From positions 1-11,831 of the forward strand of contig CAKTFD010000068.1 in the NCBI GenBank assembly GCA_934553285.1: 11,831 nucleotides of DNA. Direction: 5' to 3'. A model generated the notes under the pieces. The model was given only the letters and a program-made list of their open reading frames with translations, made no database searches and was not told the DNA's origin. Below, piece by piece: positions 1-7,073 of this stretch (positions within the stretch are counted from its first letter, which is position 1; each line of letters starts with the position of its first letter). Position numbers and translations under genes: made by a program. This DNA comes from an uncultured Faecalibacterium sp. (GTDB taxonomy: Bacteria; Bacillota; Clostridia; Oscillospirales; Ruminococcaceae).

Positions 1-1027
1 TCTGCAGCATGTACAGGTGGCCGTCCTCGATGGTGAACTCCATATCCTGCATATCGCGGAAGTAGTTCTCCAGACGGTTTGCGATCTCGATGAACTGATC
101 GTACACCTCAGGCATCTGATCTTTCAGGTGGCTGATGGGAGAAGGAGTGCGCACGCCGGCAACAACGTCCTCGCCCTGTGCATTGATCAGGTACTCGCCC
201 ATCAGCTTCTTAGCGCCGGTGGCGGGGTCACGGGTGAATGCAACGCCGGTGCCGGAACGGTCACCGGAGTTGCCAAAGGCCATCTGCTGCACGTTGACAG
301 CGGTGCCCCACTCGTAGGGGATCTCGTTCATCTTACGATAGACGTTTGCACGGGGGTTATCCCAGCTGCGGAACACGGCCTTGACAGCCTCGATCAGCTG
401 ATCACGGGGATCCTGGGGGAACGGACGGCCCTCGTTCTCCTCGTAGATCTTCTTGAAGGTGCCGACCAGCTCTTTCAGGTCGTCAGCAGTCAGATCCACA
501 TCGTTCTTGACGCCCTTGGCTTCCTTCATCTTGTCGATCTCGACCTCGAACAGGCTCTTCGGGACCATCATGACAACGTCGGCGAACATCTGCACAAAAC
601 GGCGGTAGCAGTCGTATGCAAAGCGGGCGTTGCCGGTCTTCTTGGCCAGGCCCTCAACAGCCTCGTCGTTCAGGCCCAGGTTCAGGATGGTGTCCATCAT
701 GCCGGGCATGGACTGGCGTGCGCCGGAACGGACGGAAACCAGCAGGGGGTTGGTGTTATCGCCGAACTTCTTGCCAGTGATCTCTTCCAGGCCCTTAACG
801 TGCTCAAAAATGTCTGCAGTGATGGCGTCGTTGATCTGACGGCCATCTGCATAATACTGGGTGCAGGCGTCGGTGGTGATGGTGAAGCCCTGCGGCACCG
901 GCATACCGGCTGCAGTCATCTCTGCCAGGCCAGCGCCCTTGCCGCCCAGGGTATTCTTCATAGTTACCTTGTCGCCGCCGAAAGCGTCATTGCCTTCGCT
1001 GAAGTAATACAGATACTTTTTGCTCAT
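1..1027 (-). CDS. ppdK: Pyruvate, phosphate dikinase, N-terminal part (3' end off the window)
   Basis: PPDK interconverts pyruvate + ATP + Pi and PEP + AMP + PPi in the cytosol. In fermenters it usually works in the glycolytic direction, saving ATP equivalents from PPi. The visible 342 codons cover the ATP-grasp nucleotide-binding domain. Glycine-rich GGKGAGLAEM lies at about residues 28-37, the hallmark SVRSGARQSMPGMMDT at about 98-113, and further on come GTGVAFTRDPATG and GEYLINAQGEDVVAGVRTP. These agree closely with the Clostridium symbiosum enzyme as I know it. The phosphohistidine swivel domain and the PEP/pyruvate barrel of this ~870-residue family lie beyond the left edge. The ATG at 1025-1027 follows a clear GGGAGGT (1037-1043, 9-nt gap). 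The gene is transcribed away from the acetyltransferase operon from its own promoter. No lesion is visible in the part seen. Confidence 0.97.
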   Translation of the reverse strand, partial: MSKKYLYYFSEGNDAFGGDKVTMKNTLGGKGAGLAEMTAAGMPVPQGFTITTDACTQYYADGRQINDAITADIFEHVKGLEEITGKKFGDNTNPLLVSVRSGARQSMPGMMDTILNLGLNDEAVEGLAKKTGNARFAYDCYRRFVQMFADVVMMVPKSLFEVEIDKMKEAKGVKNDVDLTADDLKELVGTFKKIYEENEGRPFPQDPRDQLIEAVKAVFRSWDNPRANVYRKMNEIPYEWGTAVNVQQMAFGNSGDRSGTGVAFTRDPATGAKKLMGEYLINAQGEDVVAGVRTPSPISHLKDQMPEVYDQFIEIANRLENYFRDMQDMEFTIEDGHLYMLQ

Positions 1028-1131
1028 GCGTTGTTTACCTCCCATTTGTGACCAGCAGCATAAAGGCCGGTGGTCTCATCGTTTGCCTTGTCTTTTATGT
1101 ACGATGAACATTGTATATTGAATGCTAAACC

Positions 1132-1159
1132 ATTATACCAGAAAATCCATTCCTTTCCA
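1132..1159 (-). promoter_or_regulatory. Promoter of ppdK (extended -10)
   Basis: On the minus strand there is a perfect TATAAT (1132-1137) preceded by TG at the extended -10 position (TGGTATAAT). A TGGAAA -35-like box (1154-1159, 4/6) sits 16 bp upstream. The predicted start near 1125 leaves a 5' UTR of about 98 nt before the ppdK ATG. I see no clear operator. Sigma-A-type use is inferred. Confidence 0.65.
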
Positions 1160-1204
1160 CCATGCAAAATCCCGAATTTGTTTGATATTTTTTATGCAAA
1201 TCAC

Positions 1205-1233
1205 TTGAAATTTGCCAAGTTTTCCTGTAGTAT
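1205..1233 (+). promoter_or_regulatory. Promoter driving the acetyltransferase leader
   Basis: TTGAAA (1205-1210, 5/6 to the -35 consensus) and TAGTAT (1228-1233, 4/6 to the -10) are separated by exactly 17 bp in AT-rich DNA, divergent to the ppdK promoter. Transcription would start near 1240, giving a leader of about 205 nt before the ATG at 1445. A slightly shifted -10 (TATAGA, from 1231) is also possible. Confidence 0.55.
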
Positions 1234-1239
1234 AGAATG

Positions 1240-1444
1240 GGAGAAAGTTCGAGAGGTTTTTCGTTTGTACACGCGATTTCCCGCTCTGTTGGATACAACT
1301 TTCTATCCCTGTAATCTTTGTAGTCTATTTTGTCGGAACAAAACTTTCCGCAGCGGATGTACCGGAGCGGACAGGCAACACTTTTTCCGGTTGCCATTTC
1401 CATCTCCCTTCCGCCGCGCACTTTGGCAGAAGGGAGATTTTTTT
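1240..1444 (+). ncRNA. Structured leader RNA ending in an attenuator (class not recognised)
   Basis: This is the predicted 5' UTR of the acetyltransferase gene. It shows several local hairpins in series: GGATA 1291-1295 / TATCC 1304-1308; TTTTGT 1328-1333 / ACAAAA 1338-1343 with a CGGA loop; TCCGC 1347-1351 / GCGGA 1367-1371; GGCAAC 1374-1379 / GTTGCC 1390-1395; then the terminator at 1402-1444. GGGAGA at 1239-1244, near the predicted 5' end, is complementary to TCTCCC at 1403-1408 in the terminator's 5' arm and could act as an antiterminator. GGGAGAAAG (1239-1247) could instead pair with CTTTCT..CCC (1299-1309). I do not see the T-box AGGGTGGNACCGCG motif or any riboswitch core I know. It may be a riboswitch, a protein-binding leader, or a short independent RNA. 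No credible ORF lies in it. Confidence 0.45.
1402..1444 (+). terminator. Intrinsic terminator/attenuator overlapping the RBS
   Basis: ATCTCCCTTC (1402-1411) pairs perfectly with GAAGGGAGAT (1429-1438), 10 bp. Inside the loop GCC (1413-1415) can pair with GGC (1425-1427). A run of seven T (1438-1444) follows and abuts the ATG at 1445. The 3' arm contains AAGGGAGA (1430-1437), the only plausible Shine-Dalgarno for that ATG. When folded, the hairpin would both stop transcription before the gene and hide the ribosome site on any read-through message. On the minus strand there is no U-tract, so it is directional and does not serve ppdK. Confidence 0.8.
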
Positions 1445-2203
1445 ATGGAGCAGTCCATTTCTGAACAGGCCCGGGCCGCTGCCCGCGCCAAACTGGATGC
1501 TGCCGAGGCAGCCCGCGAGGACATCCTGCTGCAGCACATCGCCAACGGCGTTGTCATCGACAGCCGCACCGTACAGATCGCACCGGAGGTGGTCATCGCA
1601 CCGGGTGCCGTCATCCTGGCAGGCACCATCCTGCGGGGCAAAACGGTCATCGGCGCAGACTGCGTTATCGGCCCCAACACCCTCATCGAGGACAGCACCA
1701 TCGCCCAGGGCACCACCGTGAACGCCAGCCAGATCTACGGAAGCCAGATCGGCCCCCACAACAACATCGGCCCCTTTACCCATGTGCGGGTAAACACCGT
1801 TACCGACTACGGCGTGCATCTGGGTGCCTATGTGGAGACCAAAAACTCCAACTTTGCCCGGGGCAATACCGTGAGCCACCTGACCTATATCGGCGACAGC
1901 GATGTGGGCAAATACTGCAACTTTGGCTGCGGCACCGTGACCTGCAACTACGACGGCAAGGATAAGTTCCGCACCCAGATCGGCGATTACTGCTTCATCG
2001 GCTGCAACACCAACCTTGTGGCACCGGTCAAGGTAGGGGACGGTGCCTACACCGCCGCAGGCAGCACCATCACCAAAGATGTGCCCGCCCAGGCGCTGGG
2101 CATCGCCCGGGAGCGCCAGACCAATCTGGATGGCTGGGCCGCCCCCAAGATGGAGGCTTACATCGCCAAAAAGCAGAAACTGGAAAACGAGCAGGGCAAG
2201 TGA
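1445..2203 (+). CDS. Stand-alone GlmU-type glucosamine-1-phosphate N-acetyltransferase (left-handed beta-helix)
   Basis: The 252-residue protein corresponds to only the C-terminal half of GlmU, which acetylates glucosamine-1-phosphate with acetyl-CoA on the way to UDP-GlcNAc. It begins with a helix matching the GlmU interdomain linker (about residues 1-40, running into HIANGVVIDS). Hexapeptide repeats of the LbH fold follow (IAPEVVIAPGAVI onward). The GlmU acyltransferase core is intact: ETKNS with K133, HLTYIGD with H145 and Y148, CNYDG with N168 and Y169, and a NTNLVAPVKVGDGAY stretch very like Bacillus GlmU. The uridylyltransferase domain (LAAGxGTRM loop) is absent. The frame stays open upstream to 1070, but that stretch is AT-rich, does not resemble GlmU, and contains the promoter and attenuator, so I choose ATG 1445 with AAGGGAGA. 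It could also acetylate another sugar phosphate. Confidence 0.88.
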   Translation: MEQSISEQARAAARAKLDAAEAAREDILLQHIANGVVIDSRTVQIAPEVVIAPGAVILAGTILRGKTVIGADCVIGPNTLIEDSTIAQGTTVNASQIYGSQIGPHNNIGPFTHVRVNTVTDYGVHLGAYVETKNSNFARGNTVSHLTYIGDSDVGKYCNFGCGTVTCNYDGKDKFRTQIGDYCFIGCNTNLVAPVKVGDGAYTAAGSTITKDVPAQALGIARERQTNLDGWAAPKMEAYIAKKQKLENEQGK

Positions 2204-2227
2204 CCCCCTGCCGGAAAGGAGCTGCGC

Positions 2228-2752
2228 ATGAAGTCTGACAGCTTTCGCAAGCAGGCTCTGAGCCTTGTCCTTTTCTTTGCGGCCATTGCCGCCGTGTTTG
2301 CCCTCACCCGCCTGCGCAGCGACCCCGCTGCAAAGCAGGCCGAATTTGTGGTGCAGCAGCTGCTCTCCTGCTCCTCCGCTGTGGAGCAGGCCGTGGACCC
2401 CGCCGCCACTGCCGCCGGCAGTGCGCCGGGGCTTGCCGCAGTGGATACCGATGGGCTGTACGCCTTTCTCCAGGCGCAGCTGGGCGATGCCATGACCGCC
2501 GACTGCCTGGATAAGGTCATGGCGAACCGCCTGCCCACCCGCATCACCGCGCTGGCCGGGCAGGCCGGTGACAGGCTGCAGCCCGCAGACCTTACCCTGA
2601 AAAAGCGCGCCGGGGCAGAAAACTGCTACGATTTTTCTGCCGCCCTGCTGACCGCCGCGGATAACACCGCCGCCGCACAGGTATCCGGCACCATCACCAT
2701 GGTAAAAGAAGATGGCCGGTGGAAAGCCTCTGCCATCACGCTGGATCTGTAA
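2228..2752 (+). CDS. Hypothetical membrane-anchored protein
   Basis: I do not recognise this 174-residue protein. After a short basic start (KSDSFRK) there is one hydrophobic segment at about residues 10-26, most likely an uncleaved N-terminal anchor, since no lipobox cysteine follows it. The rest is alanine-rich and mostly polar, and would lie outside the membrane. The C-terminal third (about 130-174, ending GTITMVKEDGRWKASAITLDL-like) alternates polar and hydrophobic residues as in the beta-sheet of NTF2-like/DUF4878-type extracytoplasmic domains; this is only a resemblance. AAAGGAG (2215-2221) lies 6 nt before the ATG. The gene starts 24 nt after the acetyltransferase stop and is followed by a strong terminator, so the two form a short operon under the leader upstream. 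Confidence 0.85.
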   Translation: MKSDSFRKQALSLVLFFAAIAAVFALTRLRSDPAAKQAEFVVQQLLSCSSAVEQAVDPAATAAGSAPGLAAVDTDGLYAFLQAQLGDAMTADCLDKVMANRLPTRITALAGQAGDRLQPADLTLKKRAGAENCYDFSAALLTAADNTAAAQVSGTITMVKEDGRWKASAITLDL

Positions 2753-2763
2753 TACGCTATTTT

Positions 2764-2796
2764 TGCCCTCGTGCCGCACGGCCCGGGGGCATTTTT
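2764..2796 (+). terminator. Intrinsic terminator of the acetyltransferase operon
   Basis: TGCCCTCGTGCC (2764-2775) pairs with GGCCCGGGGGCA (2780-2791), 12 positions with one G-U and one mismatch, around a GCAC loop. TTTTT (2792-2796) and a second T-rich stretch follow. It lies 12 nt past the stop of the small membrane protein and separates that operon from pth. Confidence 0.85.
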
Positions 2797-2807
2797 GCTT
2801 TTTCGCT

Positions 2808-2845
2808 TATAATATATATCTTTTTGCGCGCGCGTATGTTATACT
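2808..2845 (+). promoter_or_regulatory. Candidate promoter(s) for the pth-mfd operon
   Basis: Two -10-like boxes lie between the terminator and pth: a perfect TATAAT at 2808-2813 with no matching -35, and an extended -10 TGTTATACT at 2837-2845, also without a good -35. The second would give a UTR of about 40 nt. The AT-rich break in otherwise GC-rich DNA, directly after a terminator, supports a promoter here. Which box is used cannot be decided by eye. Confidence 0.5.
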
Positions 2846-2890
2846 TAGATGTTGTATTACACTATTTTCAGGAAAAGGTATTATCTTATC

Positions 2891-3469
2891 ATGAACGCAA
2901 ACGATATCTGGCTCATTGCGGGGCTGGGCAACCCCGAAGCAAAATACGATGGCACCCGCCACAACGCCGGTTTTTCCGCGCTGGACTACCTGGCCGCGCA
3001 ATGGAACATCTCTGTCAGCAAGAGCAAATTCCAGGGCCTGTGGGGGCAGGGCGAGGTGAACGGCCACAAGGTGGTGCTGCTCAAGCCGCTGACCTACATG
3101 AACCTCTCCGGCGATTCCATCGCCCCGATGGCGGGCTTTTTCAAGATCCCGGCCGACCATGTGCTGGTGCTGTGCGATGACATCACCCAGGCGCCCGGCA
3201 AGCTGCGCATCCGCCCCTCCGGCTCCGCCGGTGGCCATAACGGCCTGAAAAGCATCATTGCCCGGCTGGGCGGGGAGAACTTTCCCCGCATCCGCATCGG
3301 CATCGGCGCAAAACCCCACCCGGACTACGACCTTGCTGCCTGGGTGCTGGGCAAGTTCCCGCCGGAGGACGCCAAAGCCCTCGCCGACCGCTTCCCCGAC
3401 CTGGAAGCCGCTGCAAAGCTCATCCTGGACGGCAAGCTGGGTCTGGCACAGAGCAAGTATAACGGGTAA
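2891..3469 (+). CDS. pth: Peptidyl-tRNA hydrolase
   Basis: Pth cleaves the ester bond of peptidyl-tRNAs that drop off stalled ribosomes, recycling tRNA in the cytosol. The 192 residues are the normal length of the family. Seen are the N-terminal signature IAGLGNPEAKYDGTRHNAG (general base H24), KPLTYMNLSG with the substrate-binding Asn, CDDITQAPGKLRIR with the Asp that orients the His, and SAGGHNGLKSI with the third conserved Asn. I start at ATG 2891 because the signature begins five residues later and AGGAAAAGG (2870-2878) lies upstream at a 12-nt gap. An in-frame ATG at 2849 would add 14 residues not typical of the family and overlaps the promoter region. mfd follows after 73 nt with no terminator between, so co-transcription is likely. 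Pth-mfd adjacency is common in Firmicutes. Confidence 0.96.
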   Translation: MNANDIWLIAGLGNPEAKYDGTRHNAGFSALDYLAAQWNISVSKSKFQGLWGQGEVNGHKVVLLKPLTYMNLSGDSIAPMAGFFKIPADHVLVLCDDITQAPGKLRIRPSGSAGGHNGLKSIIARLGGENFPRIRIGIGAKPHPDYDLAAWVLGKFPPEDAKALADRFPDLEAAAKLILDGKLGLAQSKYNG

Positions 3470-3542
3470 CGCTCGCCCTCCCCGCGGGAGCTGCCCGTAA
3501 AAAGGCGATCTGGGAAGATCTGTGGGAAAGGAGGTTTCCCCC

Positions 3543-6500
3543 ATGTACGAAGCCTTACTCAAGGCCACCCCGGAATATCAGAAGCTGGCCGCCGGCTTTG
3601 GCTCGACAGGCCCGGCGGCGCTGTTCGGCCTGCCGCCCGCAGGCCGGGCGCTGCTGTATGCCGCTTTGCAGAAGGACCTTGGCCGGGTGCTCTGCATCGT
3701 GACCCCCGGCGAGGCCGAGGCCACCCACTTTGCGGACGACCTCAAGGCACTGGGCCTTTCTGCCGCCGTGTTCCCGCCCCGGGACTTTATGCTGCGCCCG
3801 GTGGAGGGCGCGGGCCGCGAGTACGAGTACCGCCGCCTTTCGGTGCTGGGCTCCCTTGCAGGCGGGCGGCTGAACGCGGTCTGCGTGCCCGCCGAAGCGC
3901 TGTTGCAGTACACCGTGCCCCGGGATGAATTTTTAAAGAACACTCTTACCCTCAAACCCGGCATGGTGTACAACCGCGAGGGTCTTGTGGCCCGGCTGTT
4001 CGCCGCCGGGTATGTGCGGCGCAGTCAGGTGGACGGCCCGGGACAGTTCAGTGTGCGCGGCGATATCGTGGATATCTATGCGCCGGATATGCGCCAGCCC
4101 GCCCGCGTGGAATACTGGGACGATGAGATCGACTCCCTGTCCGCCTTCGACCTGCTGACCCAGCGGCGGGATGGCGCACTGGAAAAGATCCATCTCTCCC
4201 CTGCCCGCGAGGTGCTGTTCGGCAGCACCGCCGAGACCGCCGAGGCCCTGCGCGCTGCCGTAAAAAAGGCGCGGGGCAAACACCGCACTGCGCTGGAAAA
4301 AGCCACCGAGGCAGACCTTGCCCAGCTGGATTCCGGCCTGATGCCGGAGGCCATGGATAAATATTACGGCATCCGGTATGCTGCCCCGGCCACCCTGCTG
4401 GACCATCTGGATACGCCGCTGTTCATCCTGGACGAGGTGGGCGGCATCCGGGATGCCCAGAAGGCCACCGCGTTCCGCCGCAGCGAGGAGCTGACCGGCC
4501 TGCTGGAAGAAGGCGTGCTCTGCCCCGGGCTGGATGTGCTGTACCAGACCATGGACGATCTGGTGATCGCCGCCCAGACCCAGAGCACCCTGCTGTGCGA
4601 GAATTTTCTGCGCGGGATGAACGAGTTCAAGCTCAAAGACCTTATCAACGCCGAGGGCTTTGCCGCCCCCAACTGGAACGGCGACCTTGCCTCCCTGCGG
4701 GAGGATCTGGACCCGCTCATCGCCCAGGGGTATGCCATCACCCTGTTTGCCGGCACCCCCAAGGGCGCAGCCGCTTTGACCCGCGACCTTGCCGATAAGG
4801 GCTACACCGTGAGCATGAGCCGGGATGTGCGCCCTGCCAAGGGCGTTCTGCAGGTGCTGCCGGGGCATCTGACCGCCGGGTGCACCTTCCCCTTTGCCCA
4901 CGCGGCAGTGCTTTCCAGCCGACGGCACGGGCTGGACGAGGAAGCCTCTGCCGAGGCCAAAAAACGCAAGAAGAACAAAAACGCCCTGTCCAGCCTTTCG
5001 GACATCAAGCCCGGCGACTACGTGGTGCACCAGAGCCACGGCATCGGCATGTATGCCGGCATCCAGCGGCTGGAGGTACAGGGTGCCACTAAGGACTACC
5101 TTAAAGTGCAGTATTCCGGCTCGGATGTGCTGTACGTACCGGTGACCCAGCTGGACCTGCTGAGCCGCTACACCGCCCCCGGCGATGAGGAAAAGGTCAA
5201 GCTGGCCAAGCTGGGCGGTGCCGAGTGGCAGCGCACCCGCGCCAAGGTGAAAAAAGCCACCGAGGAGATGGCGCAGGAGCTGATAGCGCTGTACGCCCGC
5301 CGCCGCCAGGCCACGGGCTACGCCTTCCCGCCGGACGGCGACTGGCAGCGGGACTTTGAGACCCGCTTTGACTACGACGAAACGGACGACCAGCTGCATG
5401 CCACCGCCGAGATCAAGCAGGATATGGAAAAGGGCTATCCCATGGACCGGCTGCTGTGCGGCGATGTGGGCGTGGGCAAGACCGAGGTCGCCCTGCGCGC
5501 TGCCTTTAAATGTATCATGGGCGGCAAGCAGTGTGCCCTGCTGGCCCCCACCACCCTGCTGGCCTGGCAGCACTACAACACCCTGATCTCCCGCATGGAA
5601 GCCTTCCCGGTACGGATCGGGATGCTGTCCCGCTTCCGCACCGCAAAGCAGCAAAAGGAGACCCTGCGCGGCCTGCAGTCCGGCAGCGTGGATATCGTGG
5701 TGGGCACCCACCGGCTGCTGTCCAAGGATGTCCGCTTCCACGACCTGGGCCTTGTCATCATCGACGAGGAGCAGCGGTTCGGGGTCAAGCACAAGGAAAA
5801 GCTCAAGGAAAACTTTATCGGGGTGGATATGCTCACCCTTTCGGCCACCCCCATCCCCCGCACTCTGAACATGGCCATGAGCGGCATCCGGGATCTTTCC
5901 ACCATCGAGCAGCCGCCCATCGAGCGGCAGCCGGTGGAGACCTTTGTGCTGGAGTATAACGATGTGATCCTGGCCGAGGCCATGAAAAAAGAGCTGGCCC
6001 GGGGCGGGCAGGTATACTACCTGCACAACCGGGTGGACAACATCGAGGCCTGTGCCGCCCATGTGAGCCAGATGGTGCCCGGGGCGCGGGTGGGCATTGC
6101 CCACGGCAAAATGACCGAGGAAGAGCTGAACCCCGTGTGGCAGCACCTGCTGAACGGCGAGATCGACATCCTGGTCTGCACCACCCTGATCGAGACCGGC
6201 ATCGATGTGCGCAACTGCAACACCCTTATCATCGAGGATGCCGACCGCATGGGTCTGGCGCAGCTGTACCAGATCCGGGGGCGGGTGGGGCGCTCCGGCC
6301 GCAAGGCCTACGCCTACTTCACCTTCCGCCGGGATAAGACCCTGACCGACATCGCCCAGAAGCGGCTTTCCGCCATCCGGGAGTTTACCGCCTTCGGCTC
6401 CGGCTTCCGCATCGCCATGCGGGACCTGCAGATCCGGGGCGCAGGCAGCCTGCTGGGGCACAGCCAGCACGGCCACATGGAGGCCGTGGGCTACGACCTG

Positions 6501-7073
6501 TATGTCAAGATGCTGGGGCAGGCCATCGCGCAGGCGCGGGGCGAGCCTGTGCAGCGCGACAAGAGCGATTGTCTGGTAGACCTGCGGGTGGATGCCTTTA
6601 TCCCGGAAAAATACATCCCGGACGGCCCCGGCCGCATCGAGGCCTACAAGCGCATCGCAGCTATCCAGACCCCGGAGGATGCCGCCGATGTGCTGGACGA
6701 ACTCATCGACCGCTATGGCGACCCGCCGCCCTCGGTGAGCGACCTTGTCAATGTTTCGCTCGTCCGCGTGCAGGCCGCTGCCGTGGGCGTATATGAAGCG
6801 ACCCAGAAAAAGGATACCCTTATCCTGAACCTGGAGACCCTGGATCTGGCCATGATCCGCGGCCTGCTGCAGGCCTTCAATGGCCGGGTGACCGCCGGGG
6901 CCGGCAGCAAGCCCTACCTCTCGGTGGTGCTGCAGCCGGAAGAAAAGCCGCTGGAACTGCTGCAAAGCATCCTGAAAGCCATGGCCGATATCCTGAACAG
7001 CACCCACACCGAAAAACCGCCCACAGGGCGTGACGGCGAGGATCTTACACAAGCAAAGGAGCAAAACAGATGA
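3543..7073 (+). CDS. mfd: Transcription-repair coupling factor Mfd
   Basis: Mfd is a dsDNA translocase that pushes RNA polymerase off lesions and recruits UvrA for nucleotide excision repair. At 1176 residues it matches B. subtilis Mfd in size. In order: UvrB-homology module (first ~340 residues, including SRRLS-type YEYRRLSVLGSL and DIVDIYAPD); linker domain; RNA-polymerase-interacting CarD-like domain from about 485 (IKPGDYVVHQSHGIGMYAG); RecG-like translocase with Walker A GDVGVGKT (640-647), DEEQ box (741-744), LSATPIPRTLNMAMSG, and motif VI RGRVGRSGR from about 912; then the C-terminal TRCF domain. All motifs look intact. An in-frame GTG at 3522 exists, but AAAGGAGG (3527-3534) lies between it and ATG 3543 at an ideal 8-nt gap. 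The 3' end overlaps the next start by 4 nt. Confidence 0.98.
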   Translation: MYEALLKATPEYQKLAAGFGSTGPAALFGLPPAGRALLYAALQKDLGRVLCIVTPGEAEATHFADDLKALGLSAAVFPPRDFMLRPVEGAGREYEYRRLSVLGSLAGGRLNAVCVPAEALLQYTVPRDEFLKNTLTLKPGMVYNREGLVARLFAAGYVRRSQVDGPGQFSVRGDIVDIYAPDMRQPARVEYWDDEIDSLSAFDLLTQRRDGALEKIHLSPAREVLFGSTAETAEALRAAVKKARGKHRTALEKATEADLAQLDSGLMPEAMDKYYGIRYAAPATLLDHLDTPLFILDEVGGIRDAQKATAFRRSEELTGLLEEGVLCPGLDVLYQTMDDLVIAAQTQSTLLCENFLRGMNEFKLKDLINAEGFAAPNWNGDLASLREDLDPLIAQGYAITLFAGTPKGAAALTRDLADKGYTVSMSRDVRPAKGVLQVLPGHLTAGCTFPFAHAAVLSSRRHGLDEEASAEAKKRKKNKNALSSLSDIKPGDYVVHQSHGIGMYAGIQRLEVQGATKDYLKVQYSGSDVLYVPVTQLDLLSRYTAPGDEEKVKLAKLGGAEWQRTRAKVKKATEEMAQELIALYARRRQATGYAFPPDGDWQRDFETRFDYDETDDQLHATAEIKQDMEKGYPMDRLLCGDVGVGKTEVALRAAFKCIMGGKQCALLAPTTLLAWQHYNTLISRMEAFPVRIGMLSRFRTAKQQKETLRGLQSGSVDIVVGTHRLLSKDVRFHDLGLVIIDEEQRFGVKHKEKLKENFIGVDMLTLSATPIPRTLNMAMSGIRDLSTIEQPPIERQPVETFVLEYNDVILAEAMKKELARGGQVYYLHNRVDNIEACAAHVSQMVPGARVGIAHGKMTEEELNPVWQHLLNGEIDILVCTTLIETGIDVRNCNTLIIEDADRMGLAQLYQIRGRVGRSGRKAYAYFTFRRDKTLTDIAQKRLSAIREFTAFGSGFRIAMRDLQIRGAGSLLGHSQHGHMEAVGYDLYVKMLGQAIAQARGEPVQRDKSDCLVDLRVDAFIPEKYIPDGPGRIEAYKRIAAIQTPEDAADVLDELIDRYGDPPPSVSDLVNVSLVRVQAAAVGVYEATQKKDTLILNLETLDLAMIRGLLQAFNGRVTAGAGSKPYLSVVLQPEEKPLELLQSILKAMADILNSTHTEKPPTGRDGEDLTQAKEQNR

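Noticed and set aside
17..1051. Plus-strand open frame of 344 codons opposite ppdK
   Set aside because: It is the exact antisense of a highly conserved PPDK domain and overlaps the ppdK ribosome-binding site; nothing in it resembles a protein family.
1109..1126. Imperfect palindrome CATT..AATG near the ppdK start site as an operator
   Set aside because: Only four-base arms with an AT-rich middle; expected by chance in this AT-rich stretch and not like any operator I know.
1070..1444. Upstream in-frame extension of the acetyltransferase as a remnant uridylyltransferase domain
   Set aside because: The translated stretch shows no nucleotidyltransferase motif, is AT-rich, and contains the promoter and the terminator hairpin.
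1325..2779. Minus-strand open frame of 484 codons opposite the acetyltransferase and the small membrane protein
   Set aside because: It spans two real plus-strand genes and a terminator. Its composition is typical of an antisense shadow, and no RBS or motif supports it.
3478..3490. Small hairpin CTCCC/GGGAG between pth and mfd as a terminator
   Set aside because: Five base pairs with a 3-nt loop and no T-tract; too weak to split the pth-mfd operon.
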